Positions 24,940 to 37,900 of a DNA stretch of 64,000 nt are shown here, piece after piece. The first letter of the stretch is position 1. Each line of letters opens with the position of its first letter. The position numbers and the translations under genes are program-made. The DNA is from Xestospongia muta (lineage: Eukaryota; Porifera; Demospongiae; Haplosclerida; Petrosiidae): positions 7,027,192-7,091,191 of the forward strand of contig OY848923.1 in assembly GCA_963693285.1 (NCBI GenBank). Direction: 5' to 3'. The notes under the pieces were generated by a model that saw nothing but the letters and a program-made list of their open reading frames with translations, was not told the DNA's origin and did no database searches.

Positions 24940-25915
24940 TATAGTGTTACATGTACTAACTATCGTAACCGTAATACTGAATGCTACATGTACTAACTAT
25001 CGTAACTGTAACACTGAGTGCTACATGTACTAACTCTTGTAACTATAATACTGAATGCTACATGTGCTAACTATTGTAACTATAACACTGAATGCTACAT
25101 GTACTAACCGTCATAACTATAATACTGAATGTTACATGTGCTAACTATCATAACTATAATATTGAATGCTACATGTGCTAACTATCATAACTATATATAA
25201 TACTGAATGCTACATGTGCTAACTATTGTAACTATAACCCTGAATGCTACATGTACTAACCGTCATAACTATAATACTGAATGCTACATGTGCTAACTAT
25301 TGTAACTATAACACTGAATGCTACATGTACTAACCGTCATAACTATAATACTGAATGCTACATGTGCTAACTATCATAACTATATATAATACTGAATGCT
25401 ACATGTGCTAACTATCGTAACTATAATAATGAATGCTACATGTACTAACTGTCATAACTATAATAATGAATGCTACATGTGCTAACTATCGTAACTATAA
25501 TAATGAATCCTACATGTACTAACTGTCATAACTATAATACTGAATGCTACATGTGCTAACTATCGTAACTATAACACTGAATGCTACATGTACTAACCGT
25601 CATAACTATAATACTGAATGCTACATGTACTAACTGTCATAACTATAATACTGAATGCTACATGTGTTAACTATCGTAACTATAACACTGAATGCTACAT
25701 GTACTAACCGTCATAACTATAATACTGAATGCTACATGTACTAACCGTCATAACTATAATACTGAATGCTACATGTGCTAACTATCGTAACTATAACACT
25801 GAATGCTACATGTACTAACCGTCATAACTATAATACTGAATGCTACATGTACTAATAATTGTAACTACAATACTGAATCCTACATGTACTAACCGTCATA
25901 ACTATAATAATGAAT
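24940..25915. repeat. 36-37-bp minisatellite, about 27 copies
   Basis: Long tandem array of units such as ctgaatgctacatgtac with taaccgtcataactataata. Two main variants alternate (tgtgctaactatcgtaac and tgtactaaccgtcataac), giving a partial dimeric period. Confidence 0.93.
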
Positions 25916-26174
25916 ATAAATATATTATAACATGGTTAACTAAGTAAAAAAAGCCAGTTTTTAGACTCAACACCTTTTCTTATTTAAAATATAGGTTAGG
26001 CTATCACATGAATACAGTTATATTAGCACATTTCATTATGTCGACTTATTATTAAATGATAACTATTTATTTATTAAATAAAATATATATTTTGTAAAAA
26101 ATCACAAGATGTATTGGAATTGAACTAAAAAATATTTTCCATTTAATCAATTGTTAATATCGATGTCTGATCAT

Positions 26175-26550
26175 TTACAGTTTATCAGCTATAGCATTTT
26201 CACCAAGAGCTCTAAGTGCTTTCTCTAATGAGTACAATGATGGTCCACCATTAGTGGTGGCTACTTTATCCTTCTTTTGCAACCAATCGGAGAGACAAAC
26301 TTGGAGACAATCATCAGGGTCACCTCTTTTAGCTGTATCAATTGCTCTAAGGGTAGGCTCATAAAGACCAAGTTGAAGGCCAAGTCTTCGCCAGTCAGCA
26401 CTGCAAAAGAAGTTATCTTTTAAGAATTTCACAATAATGTCAAGATCAGCTTGACCTATATAGGTAAACATCTAACATTAGATCATAAATTCATAAACTT
26501 ACTAAGTTGGTCACCTCTTCCAGCTGGAACTAATTTGTAGGATCTTTTAA
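26175..26550 (-). CDS. Death-domain terminal exon with linker exon (orphan or alternative 3' end)
   Basis: Two minus-strand exons with clean splice borders: 26503-26550 (16 codons, phase 1 to 1) and 26175-26455 (93 codons with stop). The second is an intact death domain: ADWRRLGLQLGLYEPTL, CLQVCLSDWLQKKDKV, GGPSLYSLEKALRALGENAI. No start exon lies between it and the DD-CARD-DD gene that ends at 27187. It may therefore be an alternative last exon of that gene, replacing its own terminal death domain, or an orphan left by duplication. Two dead copies are at 15963 and 22772. Confidence 0.6.
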
Positions 26551-27186
26551 CTGTGGAGGAAACAACAATCACCTTGTTATCTATAGACCTATCTTATTTC
26601 TATCTACTATATCTTTCCATATTGCCCAAAAGTAAGAGTCAATACACACAGACGTATTAATAGAATACACTATGTTATACAGAGTTTTACTGATTAGATG
26701 TGTATTATCCTTGTATACAAATCTACTTAGCTCTATCTATCTATCTATCTGTCTATCCATGTATGATCTAATACAGATATCATTAACATGCTTTAATAAT
26801 TTTATTCTCTGTAAATGCAGCTATTTCTGTTGTAATATTTTACTTTATAGTATATGTTTCTAGTCTCTTTCCTCCAACTCACCATTGATAGACATGATTG
26901 TGCTTGAGCTCAAATAACAAAATGGAGAGATGAAAGTGCTTATGTCATCAATTCCAGGCAAAGTTATGAATATAGTAAGTTGACCACTTCCTTTTCACTT
27001 AGTTAGTGTAGTCTGTAAAAGCTTAACATGTCAGTGGATGGAGAAAGGGAGCACAAATCAGAATTAATACTTTTTATGAGGCTACTGGTATGAAATATAT
27101 TAATAAATTGAAATTGCTATCAACAATCAATGACAATACATGTATTAATTAAAGAAAACTACAGAAACAATAAAATGAATTTGATA
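26551..27186. other. Spacer, no gene seen
   Basis: AT-rich, with similarity to the spacer at 16330-16800 (ctatctactatatctttcca..). No exon is supported. Confidence 0.5.
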
Positions 27187-29269
27187 TTATTTGCACTTCT
27201 CCTTCTTGATCTTATCAGCAGCTGCTTTGTTAACAGTTCTTAATGCATTGACAAGAGAAGACCATGTAGGCCCACCATTGGCCATAACTTTATCTTCTTT
27301 CTTAAGCCAGTGAAGGAGACACGCATTAAGACACTCAGTTGGATCACCTCTAAATTTTTTGTCAATTGCATCAAGAGTGGGATAGAACAGGCCCAAACTA
27401 AGACCCAACTGGTTCCACACAGCACTACTGACGTAGCAGCGTTTTAAGGTTGCCACGATATCATCAAGCTGTGATGACTCTGTCATCATAAATGAAAATA
27501 TATAAAGTTATTTAATAATCACCGAGATAAAAAGAAAGATGAAAGAGCACTATATAGATACTGCCATTGTCTGTATAGTACCAATGGATTACTTTCATCA
27601 TCAAAATAATATGTCAGATACCATATCAATAATGCTAATAAGGTAATGGTAAATTGTATTCACATGCTACCTGGGAAAGTTTGAAGCCAGACAAATACAT
27701 GTTTAATTATGTCAACAGAAATTATTACTATGATATACATATAGCGATCTGACATATGATAGTGAAGATTTAAGAAGTACATTCTATTAGAACTGACCTA
27801 AGTGATCTCCAGTATCAATTTCTTCAACTGGTAAAACAACTAAACACAAGGAGAGAAAATATTATGTATAATAATTTTAATACAGACTATACTATTAGAC
27901 TACTGGTATATTGCTAAGTAAATTGACTCATAAAGAGTAATCTCTATAACAATGTGTAATATGACTACTATTAATATAGGGATGTATAATTGTATAACCA
28001 TCCTCTAAGGCTGTCCTGTCCTGTGTATGTACAGTATAGCTAATTAGAATAGTTGTAGTATTCTTACTTTCCTCTGTATCTTCATACATTTCGAGTTTGC
28101 TTTTAATATCATCAGCAATACTTGTCATTGAGTCATCCTTCATTTTTAGAAGGGCCTCACATATCTTATTAAGACATTCTACTGGATCTGAGTTGTTCTC
28201 GGCTGATTCTAGTTGTCTTTGTAACTCATTCACTATCATTTCAGCTTTCTTATAAGAAGTGCTGTCTAGTCCTGTAATTTTAATTCGACATTCGTTGTCA
28301 ATTAAAAACATTGAAAACAATCTATTTGCTAATCGACTAACATCAATGGATTCTATGGCATCACACAAATCTGCAGAGTGACCTCGAAATATTTCAGAGG
28401 GATTAAACTTTCCTAATATAGACAAACGTTCACAAGTATAGTAAAACATATTACATAATTTTATTATACTATTACTTTTTTGTTGCTGTACAGGTCTAGT
28501 CGTTAAAGGCATGGATGTCTCTTGTGTAGCAATGTCTATAAATAACAACAAAGAAAGAACTACTCTTCATCATCCATTAAGAAAGTTTATTATATTGTCA
28601 CATAAATGGTATTTATGTAAGAGGCTGAGTTATAACTATAACATAAAGACTAATTATTGCTGTGACGCTTTGTTACATGTACAAAAATTTAAGCGTTATT
28701 ATCAGTACTATTAACATTACACTATCAACATCAGATACTAGAGTTTATTAACAACAGAAACAAGCACAGTACATGAATGTTTAGAGGTCCAATATAACAT
28801 TAACGCTACTTCAGGTTTTATAGTATGGACTTCTTGCTGAAACGTCAAATGCAAAAAGGGATGTATCAATATATACTGACAAATAGTCATCTTACACTGT
28901 GGTAAAATTGCTTCGTAGTTATTGGCTACACTGTTTTCTGACAGAGTAGGTTTTCTTAAAACAGTAATTAGTTGTCTTCTGTTAGCAGTAGGATTAGTTT
29001 TTAACCACATCTCAAACATTTTCGTTGTTTTATATGTGACATCTTTGTTTGACTGTTCAAAGACATCAAGTTGTTTGGTGCTTAATTTTAACAGGACCCC
29101 TAACTGATACCACTTTGTACCAACATCAATGTGTTCACACAACTCAGCGATGGTAGGTTTACCCTCTAATATCTTATCGAGTATTAAAGTACTACTATCT
29201 TAAGAGAGAGATAGAGATAACACGATAAATTCTAAAATTATTCTTACCAGATTCAATCCGTTCAGCCAT
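27187..29269 (-). CDS. Death domain - CARD-like - death domain protein
   Basis: Six exons: 29248-29269, 28896-29198, 28476-28535, 28068-28412, 27798-27839 and 27187-27479, all phase 1, giving 354 residues. It starts MAERIES. Exon 2 is a divergent death domain (GKPTIAELCEHIDVG, KWYQLGVLLKL, FEMWLKTNPTANRRQLITVL). Exon 4 is the CARD-like helical module shared across this cluster (PSEIFRGHSADLCDAIES, YKKAEMIVNELQRQLES, CLNKICEALLK). The last exon is a second death domain close to that of the TIR-DD gene (GGPTWSSLVNALRTVNKAAA). The linker exon ending in DTGDHL is also shared with the TIR-DD gene. Such proteins act as assembly adaptors. Function here is inferred from domains only. Confidence 0.78.
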
Positions 29270-29441
29270 TGTGAGCAGGAAAGCGGTGTGGCACGACTAC
29301 CAGAAACAATGGGTGTGGCTGCTGGTGAAATTTTTATTCATAGTTCAAATTAAATTCATATACAACTACATTTCGCAGTTTATTTTTAGTATAAAAACTA
29401 CCATTTTAATACCATACATTTTATAATCATACAAAACTGAT

Positions 29442-30466
29442 TTATTTGCAGTGCAATTTCTCAATCTTTTCAGCCAATGCTTTTTCTCCTATAGTTCTTA
29501 GACCTTTTATTAAAGATGACCAAGACGGTTCACCTTTTTTTTCAACATTATCTTCTTTATTTAACCACTTAGCTAAACACTCTCGAAGACAGTCATTCAT
29601 ATCTCTGTATTGTGCATCAATATCTTTAAGTGTTGGATGGTAGAGACCTAAACTAAGACCGAGGTCCATCCATTTTGAAGCCGGAAAGTAGTTGTCTTTT
29701 AAAGTTTGAATGACATCCATCAAGGCAGATATATCTAATAAAAGTGGACATAAAAGGATGTCTTGATTCATTAAATTGTTCACCTAATGTTTCTCCCTGT
29801 TCTTTTTTGTCACTGCCTGTAGTAAAGAGATATATGTTGATATAAAGAATATATAATAATTTTTATTGCTGAGGTAGTGAAACAACAAACACTTATATGC
29901 TGTTAAATGTAATCAAATCGAATATAGATTCAATGTTACCTATTCTGATCTCATATATAACAATTACACTTTTGTTTACCTTCTATTTTGATCTTGATTT
30001 CGTCTACAATATCTCTTAATCTTCTATCTTCAATATTTCGTAGAACATCACATATTTTAACTAAGGTTTTCTCTGGTTCTTTACTGGATTCTATTTGTCT
30101 ATTTAGCTCTCGCACAACTTTAGTGCCTTTTTGATAAATAGAGTAACTATTTGTTGTCGTTAAGTCATCATATACAGCTCGAGAAACTAGCTTACGAGCA
30201 AATAATTTATCAATTGTTCGATCAAAATTGGCAACTGATCCAATAGCTTCACCAATTACATCAAATTGATCTTGAAACAATTCTGATACATCAGGTTTGT
30301 CTATAATGTAAAAAATATGCAAAGACTTGTGAAAACAGTTTATTATACACACATACAACTAACAAAGCATGCGTGTATGACAAAAAGGTATTGGCACATA
30401 TATCAGCCTCTATACTAGCTCACTACCATATCATCCTTCATATAACTTACCAGTAGTGGAAGACAT
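29442..30466 (-). CDS. CARD-like - death domain protein
   Basis: Four exons: 30451-30466, 29980-30300, 29784-29816 and 29442-29734, phase 1 throughout, 220 residues. The first coding exon is only 16 nt (MSSTT plus one base). Exon 2 holds the CARD-like module (VSELFQDQFDVIGEAIGS, YQKGTKVVRELNRQIESSK, LVKICDVL). Exon 3 is an 11-codon polar linker. The last exon is a death domain (KWMDLGLSLGLYHPTL, CLRECLAKWLNKEDNV, PSWSSLIKGLRTIGEKA). It lies 170 bp upstream of the DD-CARD-DD gene on the same strand. The inverted fragment at 19837 derives from a gene like this one. Confidence 0.8.
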
Positions 30467-30698
30467 GTTTGTTAGTATTAATTTCAGATCACGTGCTCAA
30501 GGACAAGAAGGGAAAACACCTAGTTAACCACATCCTGTCCAATAGTACTAGTGTGCATAATATTATACTAAAATATTTTTTAGAATTTCAATTATTAACC
30601 TAAATAATAACAATAATAACATGTCCCAGTGTGACAAAACAAAACGATACAATATTCAAATTAAAAAACACCTTGTGTTAACTTTTCGGAGACAGTTG

Positions 30699-31634
30699 TC
30701 AAGTGTTTGTCATAGCAATCCCAATTGTCTTTATAGTCTCATCTTTGTCCTCCTTAAGAAAATCACAAATCTTCATAAAAAATTCGTCTGGATCATCATA
30801 TGCATCTAACTGTCTCTGTATTTCACTGACTATTTTGTTAGCTTTTTCATAATCAGTGCCAGATCTTGCATTGCTCACATCTTTTAGGACATGTGGGGCT
30901 ATTAGTTTTTTAGCATCAAGGCATCTTGCAATACGGACAGGATCAGACTCAATTGCATCACAAAGTTTAGCAGACTGAGTCCTAAATATATCTGATGGGT
31001 CACGTTTAACTAAAAAATAAAGAAATTTTTGCTTATATCTTAAAACTATTGTTATCTTTCACATACCAGTAGGCTGATATAATGTCACCTCAGCACTAGG
31101 TGAATGTTGTTTGGACATTTCATAATCAACCTGTTCCGTGACTACAAAATGTAAATGAATAGTAGTAGGTGTGTGTGTGTGTGTGTGTATTTACAATGTC
31201 TACCTCCAAGTTGGTTTCTTATTTTGACAGCAACTTCTTTCAATTTCGGATCGCCAAAATTAAATAGCACATCACAAATCTTGAGCAACATTTCCTTTTG
31301 TTCTGTTTCTTTACTTAACTGTATTTGTCTTTGTAGCTCTCGTACTAGTCTTCTAGATTTTTGATAAGCTGACTCACCCGTTGTTGTAATGATGTCATCA
31401 TATATTGCTTGACTTATCAGCTTCTGAGAATATATTCTACCGATAACCCGATCAAAATTAGTTGCTGTCCCAATTGATTCAGAGAGATCAGCAAAGTGAT
31501 CTTGAAACACATCTGTTGGATCATTTGCTTTGTCTATTTAAAAGAGTTAAATATTGGAGGGTAAGATATTGGATTAAAACATCACTTATACATGATCTTT
31601 AATTTAATATCTACTCACCATTTACAGAAGCCAT
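30699..31634 (-). CDS. Twin CARD-like protein
   Basis: Four exons: 31619-31634, 31204-31533, 31067-31141 and 30699-31009, phase 1 throughout, 243 residues. A 16-nt first exon encodes MASVN. Exon 2 is one CARD-like module (DVFQDHFADLSESIGTA, QKSRRLVRELQRQIQLSK, LLKICDVLFNF). Exon 3 is a polar linker. Exon 4 is a second module of the other subtype (PSDIFRTQSAKLCDAIESD, YEKANKIVSEIQRQLDA, FFMKICDFLKE). The donor of exon 2 (gtagac) is weak. A two-module adaptor with no enzyme domain. Confidence 0.77.
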
Positions 31635-32320
31635 GTTAAATACCACCCCACCCCTTCCTTCAGCATTATTTCAACAATGAAAACAGAAATATCTTAATAA
31701 TTAGTTAATAAAATCTTTGAGTCCATGTGGCAGAAAGAACTTTTAACAGATTTTATGTTATCATTCTAAGAGAATGTGTTGCGATCAACTGACCTAAAAC
31801 TTTTATATGTCAGAATCAGTCCACGTATATACAGTTTGAACTAAAACATCATTACATTTAGTCATTTTATTTGACAACAATCTATTATCAATTGCAAGAA
31901 ATTCATCATATGTAAATTTAAATCAATTAACTTTCAAGGCTTTCAGATACTCACCTGGACCATATGAACTATGCCTTACATATCAGTCCAAAGTAATTGA
32001 AACAGAAAAAGACATTCACTTTTAACTATAAAATAGAAACACACTTAGTAGTATATTAAAATTGCCCAAAAGGCACTTTAATAGCACGTTGCTCTAGATT
32101 TATACTTATTAGGCTATTGTTATATCATGTAGTAAGAAAATCATGCCATCATCAACTGACACAAAACCGATTCCTTGTATAATTGTAATGTAAGCATTAG
32201 TCCTATAAATGTTTAAGCTGATGTTATCATTTTTAGTTGACAGTAATTCAATTATTAATCAAAAAAAGTCAATAACATGACAAATATGTAAATTATGAAA
32301 GGCTAAACAATTTTCAAGGC
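31635..32320. other. Intergenic, no gene seen
   Basis: Between the twin CARD-like gene start and the stop of the small death-domain gene. AT-rich; no exon supported. Confidence 0.5.
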
Positions 32321-32840
32321 TTATATTCTTGTAATACTGTCAGCTATAGCGTTTTCATTAGCTTTCGTTAGAGCTTCAATTACTTTATGCCAGTTAGCAC
32401 ACGGATCAACACTAAGCCATTTTGAATAGAGGGCCATTTTTCGATCATCTACAGTTGAATGATCCTTTTCAATTATATTTACTGCAGTAGATGTTATGCC
32501 TGGTAAGAAAAGACCAAATTTCTTCCATTCCACAAGTGCCTCAAGCCTTTCTAATAGCTCTGCTACAGTAGGTCTATCAGAAAGTTTAGGACTATCTATT
32601 AATAAGAAACAAGAGACAACAAAATAAAACAAAATATAAAGAAAAGTTACATTTCAAAATTTAATGGCCTCAATCTGCTCAATGAAACTTGAAACGTATC
32701 TGTTAAATCAAGCTTGAAGAATACCATGCATGTATTAATAGTCTCTCACAGTACATGAATAATGTTAAATATCAAGATTTTTGTATATATATATATATAA
32801 GTATATATCTCTGCCATAACTTACCTCTGCTGGAAGCCAT
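32321..32840 (-). CDS. Small death-domain protein
   Basis: Two exons: 32825-32840 (16 nt, MASSR) and 32321-32595, phase 1, 96 residues. The body is a single death domain: RPTVAELLERLEALVEWKKF, GITSTAVNIIEKDH, LYSKWLSVDPCANWHKVIEAL, ENAIADSI. With nothing else attached it could act as a decoy or bridge for other death-domain proteins; that is inference. Confidence 0.75.
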
Positions 32841-32982
32841 GCCTACAGATGAGTCATAGTTATGAATATGATAACCATGTTGCTATGACTACTGACTACT
32901 TCCTAATATACAGCTGACATAACTAATGTTGATTACATAATAAATATTAACAATTACTAAACACTTCAGATAACAGAAATTT

Positions 32983-33062
32983 CAGCAGCAACGTCTTTCG
33001 ATGTCTTGTTCTTAGATATTTAACAGAATCATCAGCATCTATTTGTCTTTGTATCTCTTAAA
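32983..33062 (-). pseudogene. Short CARD-like remnant
   Basis: About 25 bases (atctatttgtctttgtatct region) match the RQLDA-type helix of the neighbouring CARD-like exons; the rest is decayed. It sits between the death-domain gene and the next twin CARD-like gene, in an otherwise featureless 580-bp stretch (32841-33419). Confidence 0.45.
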
Positions 33063-33419
33063 TATAATACAGTAAAAATGATCATGTGTGACTATTGTTT
33101 TATTGTTATCACAATTATTTTTTAAAATTATCAACTTGCCATATTCATATTATAATTGTGTTACAATTATTTCAAAAGTATATTAGAATCTAGAATGACA
33201 CACTGTTTCAATCTTGATAACGTAGATTATATAACTAATCTTTTTATCAGAACATGAGGGATCAGTCTACGACTTTTAGCTCTATTCTATTCAATGTCCC
33301 CTACATTTGTTTTATGACTTCATGTCTCATAACTCATGAACATAATTATTGACATTGTTCATACACTAAAATAACTTAATGTTTTATATTTCATTTTAAT
33401 AAAAAAACATTTGTCAGCA

Positions 33420-34609
33420 TTAACGTGGTTGATGCTGTAACTGAGTCATCATTTTATTACCAATGTCTATCAGAATACTATCTGTCTGTTGTTGAAGAAA
33501 CTCACAGATCTTTATTAAAAATTCAGTTGGACTACTGTTAGCGTCTAATTGTCTTTGTATTTCTTCAACTATTTTGTCAGCTTTATCATAACTAGTACCA
33601 CTCATACTTTTAACATCTTTCTGAATATTTGGTGCAATCAACTTAGCAGCATTCAGTCTATTAACAACACGAAGAGGATCAGCTTCAATAGCGTCACAAA
33701 GATTAGCAGAATGAGTTCGAAATATTTCAGAAGGATCACATTTAACTATCAAGATATATTAAAACAACCAGTTATCTAATGAGCTCATTGGATATACCTG
33801 TAGGTTGATGTGACTTCAAATCATTTCTACTTGATGGTTGCTGTTTGGATTGTTCTAAGATGATGAAGCAATAATAGAAGAGAACCATATCCTAACAATC
33901 TTAATACACTTCAGAAAAAAAATTAAATTACGAGTCTCCCATTCTTTCAGTTATAACATATAGCAGGAATTAATCACAAAAGTAAAAATGGCAAGTTACT
34001 TTCAAAATGATATTTGACAAGTTTAAACTTGATATAAGAGGAAAGAATACTCAAACTGCCAAATTTAATCCAAATCAATAATTATTATAGCACTCTTTTC
34101 ATTTAAGATATATAGCGTAATCTCTTACCTTTAACTGTTCCTATTAACTGACTCTTCATATCAGCTCCGATGTCTTTTAGTTTCTGGTTGTCCTGTCTTA
34201 GTAATACTTGACATATATTTAATAATGTCTGCCTTGGATCTTTACTGGATTGTATCTGATTGTGTAGCTCTCGAACTATTTTACTGCCTTTCCGATAAGT
34301 TGAATAACTAGTAGTTGTAGTGACGTCATCGTAAAGAGATAGAGGTATCAATTTCTCAGTAACTAAATCATCAGTGGTTCTATCAAAAGTTGATGTTATG
34401 GCATTACAAATGTCGGAGAAGTGGCTTCGAAATAGTTCCCATGGATTGGGTTTGTCTGCCATGAGAAGAGACATACAAGTGATTATATCTTATATAATCT
34501 AGCTCACCACACTATACCATAACGATATCTGTATCTACATAGTTTGTTATCAAATAACACTTAACAGTACAGTCAAGCACCATGTATACTGACCTTGTCC
34601 TTCAGCCAT
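33420..34609 (-). CDS. Twin CARD-like protein (second gene)
   Basis: Four exons: 34594-34609, 34129-34455, 33798-33854 and 33420-33745, phase 1 throughout, 241 residues. It starts MAEGQ in a 16-nt exon. Exon 2 carries one CARD-like module (PWELFRSHFSDICNAITS, YRKGSKIVRELHNQIQSSK, LLNICQVLLRQD). Exon 4 carries the second subtype (PSEIFRTHSANLCDAIEAD, YDKADKIVEEIQRQLDA, FLIKICEFLQQ). Exon 1, exon 2 and the upstream region are near-copies of those at 39.7 and 44.4 kb. Confidence 0.78.
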
Positions 34610-34641
34610 GTCTTGAGGTCATTGAGACAGACCCAGTGGAG

Positions 34642-34649
34642 TATATAAA
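34642..34649 (-). promoter_or_regulatory. TATA-box candidate very close to the start codon
   Basis: On the minus strand the sequence upstream of ATG 34609 contains TTTATATAC within GGGGTGGTTTATATACTCC. Only about 33 bp separate it from the ATG, leaving room for almost no 5'UTR. Related sequences lie before the paralogues at 39869 (changed to tatagaaa) and 44506 (24 bp away). Confidence 0.4.
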
Positions 34650-34959
34650 CCACCCCTTTCAACTACTATGTATTCTCACTCCTCCTACTCTACTGTTGTT
34701 ATAATGCTATTTAATACATCCCACAGACATCAAGCCACATCACAAACAAGTCAAGATTTAGCCTAACAGTTGACTATCTGCTGCTTTACATAGTAACATT
34801 CACTGGAGAAAAGTATTCGTATTTTTTGTTGCTGCTAACAAATATTGTATTATTAATATTAATTCTAAACAAGAAGTCAATTTTAAAATATCACAAACTT
34901 CCCTAACAAAGAAATTTAATTAAGTCATTGAACAACAACGAAAATAAGTTGAGCAAAAG

Positions 34960-37900
34960 TCAGATACTATTCTTCAATTTTTCACCAATCTTTTTTAAAG
35001 TCCGGTCACTTTGACTTTCAAGAAACTCACTAATCTTTTTAAGAAACTCAGCAGGATTATCATCAGCATTCAACTGTCTTTGTAATTCTATAACAATTTT
35101 GTTAGCCTTTTCATATGCTGTACCAGTCATACTGGTAACATCGTTTCTAACTGTTTGAGACAGCAGTCCAGCAGAAATAAGTTTATTAACAATACGAAGA
35201 GGATCTGCTTCAATGGCATCACAAAGATCAGCAAACTCAGCTTCAAAGATATCTAATGAATTATACTTTAATAATGTAGTTTGTCATTAGCTACATCCAC
35301 TTACCCTTTGGTTGTCGTGATCTAGGTGTTTCAACTACTACTTCTGTGTCTATAATGTTATAAAATCAATGTTAACAATATGTTTACATGTATTAATCTT
35401 ATCTATACCATTTCGTAATGGTCATTACTAAACCATAGTATACAATAGATTATAATACATCAGTATATTGCTCCCTTAAAAGTCCAAATATTCGTTTCTA
35501 TTCAGGTTACTAAAAGGCAAAATCCATTCTGTTTTGATCAAAATGTTTTATTCTGAATTCTAATATTAATCACAGTATAATTATCATCTGTGATTCAAAT
35601 AAGTGTTATTTCAAAATTTCAAGAGGAAAATCTCTCTAAATGGTGCTTTGAAAACAAAATATAAACTTTTTCCAACTTGTAAATTGATAAAATATAATAC
35701 TTAAAATCTATTACTTGTTAAAATTAATATTAATTATATTACCAATTATGTCATAATTCAGAACAGAACACATTTCACTTTTAGCAATCACAATGAAATG
35801 GGACATTCTAACCTTGTTTTGTCAATTTTGGGTTTTATAATGAGGTGTACAAGTTCTTATACTCATTTCTGAGGCTATGATTTTCAAGGTTATAGCAATC
35901 AATTTGATTGAAATTGCTTCCTTATCTTTATTTTCTACAAATCAGTAAATTTGTTATAACAGGCTTTATAACCGACTTTATGTTTTTAAAACAGTTAAAA
36001 GACATATAGAGCAATGTGTAGGCAAATAAGATCAAAGACTAAGTTAAAAGCTAGGTATACAGAAATTTTGCTACAAATGCTAACGCTTACTTTTAGTTTA
36101 TCCTGGTTAGACTAAGAGATTAAAGTCACATTTGTCATAAACTTTAGCCTATCAGTGCACAAAGTAAACCCTGTGTATCCATTTATTATCAATTTATCTC
36201 TGTAGAGTTTATAAATGTTTAAGTTACTTAGTGAGTAGAATGAAGTACAAATATCATGCACACACGCATACATTTACCTATATTAATAACTTTTAATAAT
36301 GACTTACTGGGAAACCAACATTGTATTTGTCTGTCAGATAATTTTGAACATTGGCGTTTTTCAATTGAACAATTTATCTTGCCTGATTCTTCATTGACAA
36401 TAACAGGATGGAAAGAGTAAGGACCATTGCTATGTGGTAGTTGACAGGGCACTGTAGTAACAAAATTTAACTTAGAAGAATCATAACCAAGTCTCTTAGC
36501 ACAGTTTAATATTGATTCACTAAAAGCATCTTTAAACTTATGACACTTGTCTTCCTCATCACAATAAAAGTAGACTTCAATCCAATGAAAATGTTCAATT
36601 AGTACAACTGAAGCACTGAAGTCATCTGAAAAAAGCTCAATGGCATTTCGTAGTTGTTCTACATCTGGGTCTATTCTAAATTTTGGAGAGTGTTTTCTAT
36701 TAAGTAAACCAACAACCACATTAAGAAAAACACCCTAAATGAAGTAAAACAAAAATTATATTACTAGTAAATCACTCTCATACCTGAGGCACTACACCAA
36801 TATCAAACTTAATTAGCAATGGTTCAACGACACTACTCTTTAGCTCTTCTCTGTCTTTCTCCTTCTCCGGCAAAACAACGGGAATAAAGTATTCCATGTA
36901 TGAGGCACATGTATATGTAGGTGCAACAATACATAGATCAGTTAGTAATCTCAAAAAATCATGTTTCTCAAAGAGCGAGGGAACAAATTTAATGGATTTC
37001 AATTCATCCAATAATGTATCTTTAAATATTCCCTTTGTCTTTAGTTGATCCTGAACACCAGGAGCTAAATAAGAATGACACATAAATGAAACACTGATCA
37101 AGTTTGAAAGCATGTCGAGTAAGTACTGAGGGTCAGTAAAAGCTACGTTGGGAAGAGATTTAAAATACAGGATCAAAGACAATGAGTCCAAATATTCCAA
37201 ACATTCCATTAAATCTTTCATACGTAAATTTTGGCTAATCTCATGACATGTATCCAATGAGATTATTCCTTCCTTTGACACCTTGTCCTTCATCATAATT
37301 TCAAATACAAACCATCGTATAGGTACTTGTATCTCCATTTTGATTTTGTTTCTTTTCACGTCCTTCTCCTTTAGAGATTATATTATTAACAGAATGAATC
37401 AATTCACCCTTAATCTCATCATCAAAAACTAAGTAATCACGAAATTCATTTAACTCAGCTACAAGTTGTTTGTTTTTTTCCTTAATAGACTCCATCTTTG
37501 ACTCTTTAGAGTAATACAGATCAGAACATGTACCGACAATAAAGATCAGGGGTTTAGCACCTGTTTTGGGAGATTCTGATGATACTACGGAACGAATAAA
37601 ATGCTTGATGAGTTGTAAATTGGTCATACAAAGGTCAGCATTAGGATTACTGAGTGCCTTGCCCTCTAAGGAATAGAGAAATGGAGGTCTATCTGATAGC
37701 TTATCAGTTAGTTTTATTGCAATGTAATAAACTGTATTAGAACGAATAAAAGCTCGAGATACATCAGCAAAGTGTGGTTGGCCACCACTATCAAGAAGAT
37801 ATATCCATGTTGACTTGTAGAGCTCACCAGATACCTCTCCTTTTTCAATTTCCTTCATAATTTTCTCTGAATAAAATGAAGGATCAGGTTGTATAGAGCT

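Noticed and set aside
24940..25915. CRISPR-like or regulatory repeat array
   Set aside because: Units of 36-37 bp are head to tail without spacers, and they share the duplication history of their surroundings.
37365..37405. A 39-bp mini-intron resolving the Roc-COR frame
   Set aside because: A GT..AG pair exists, but its length is a multiple of three, so removing it does not repair the frame, and it would delete conserved-looking residues (LIHSVNN).
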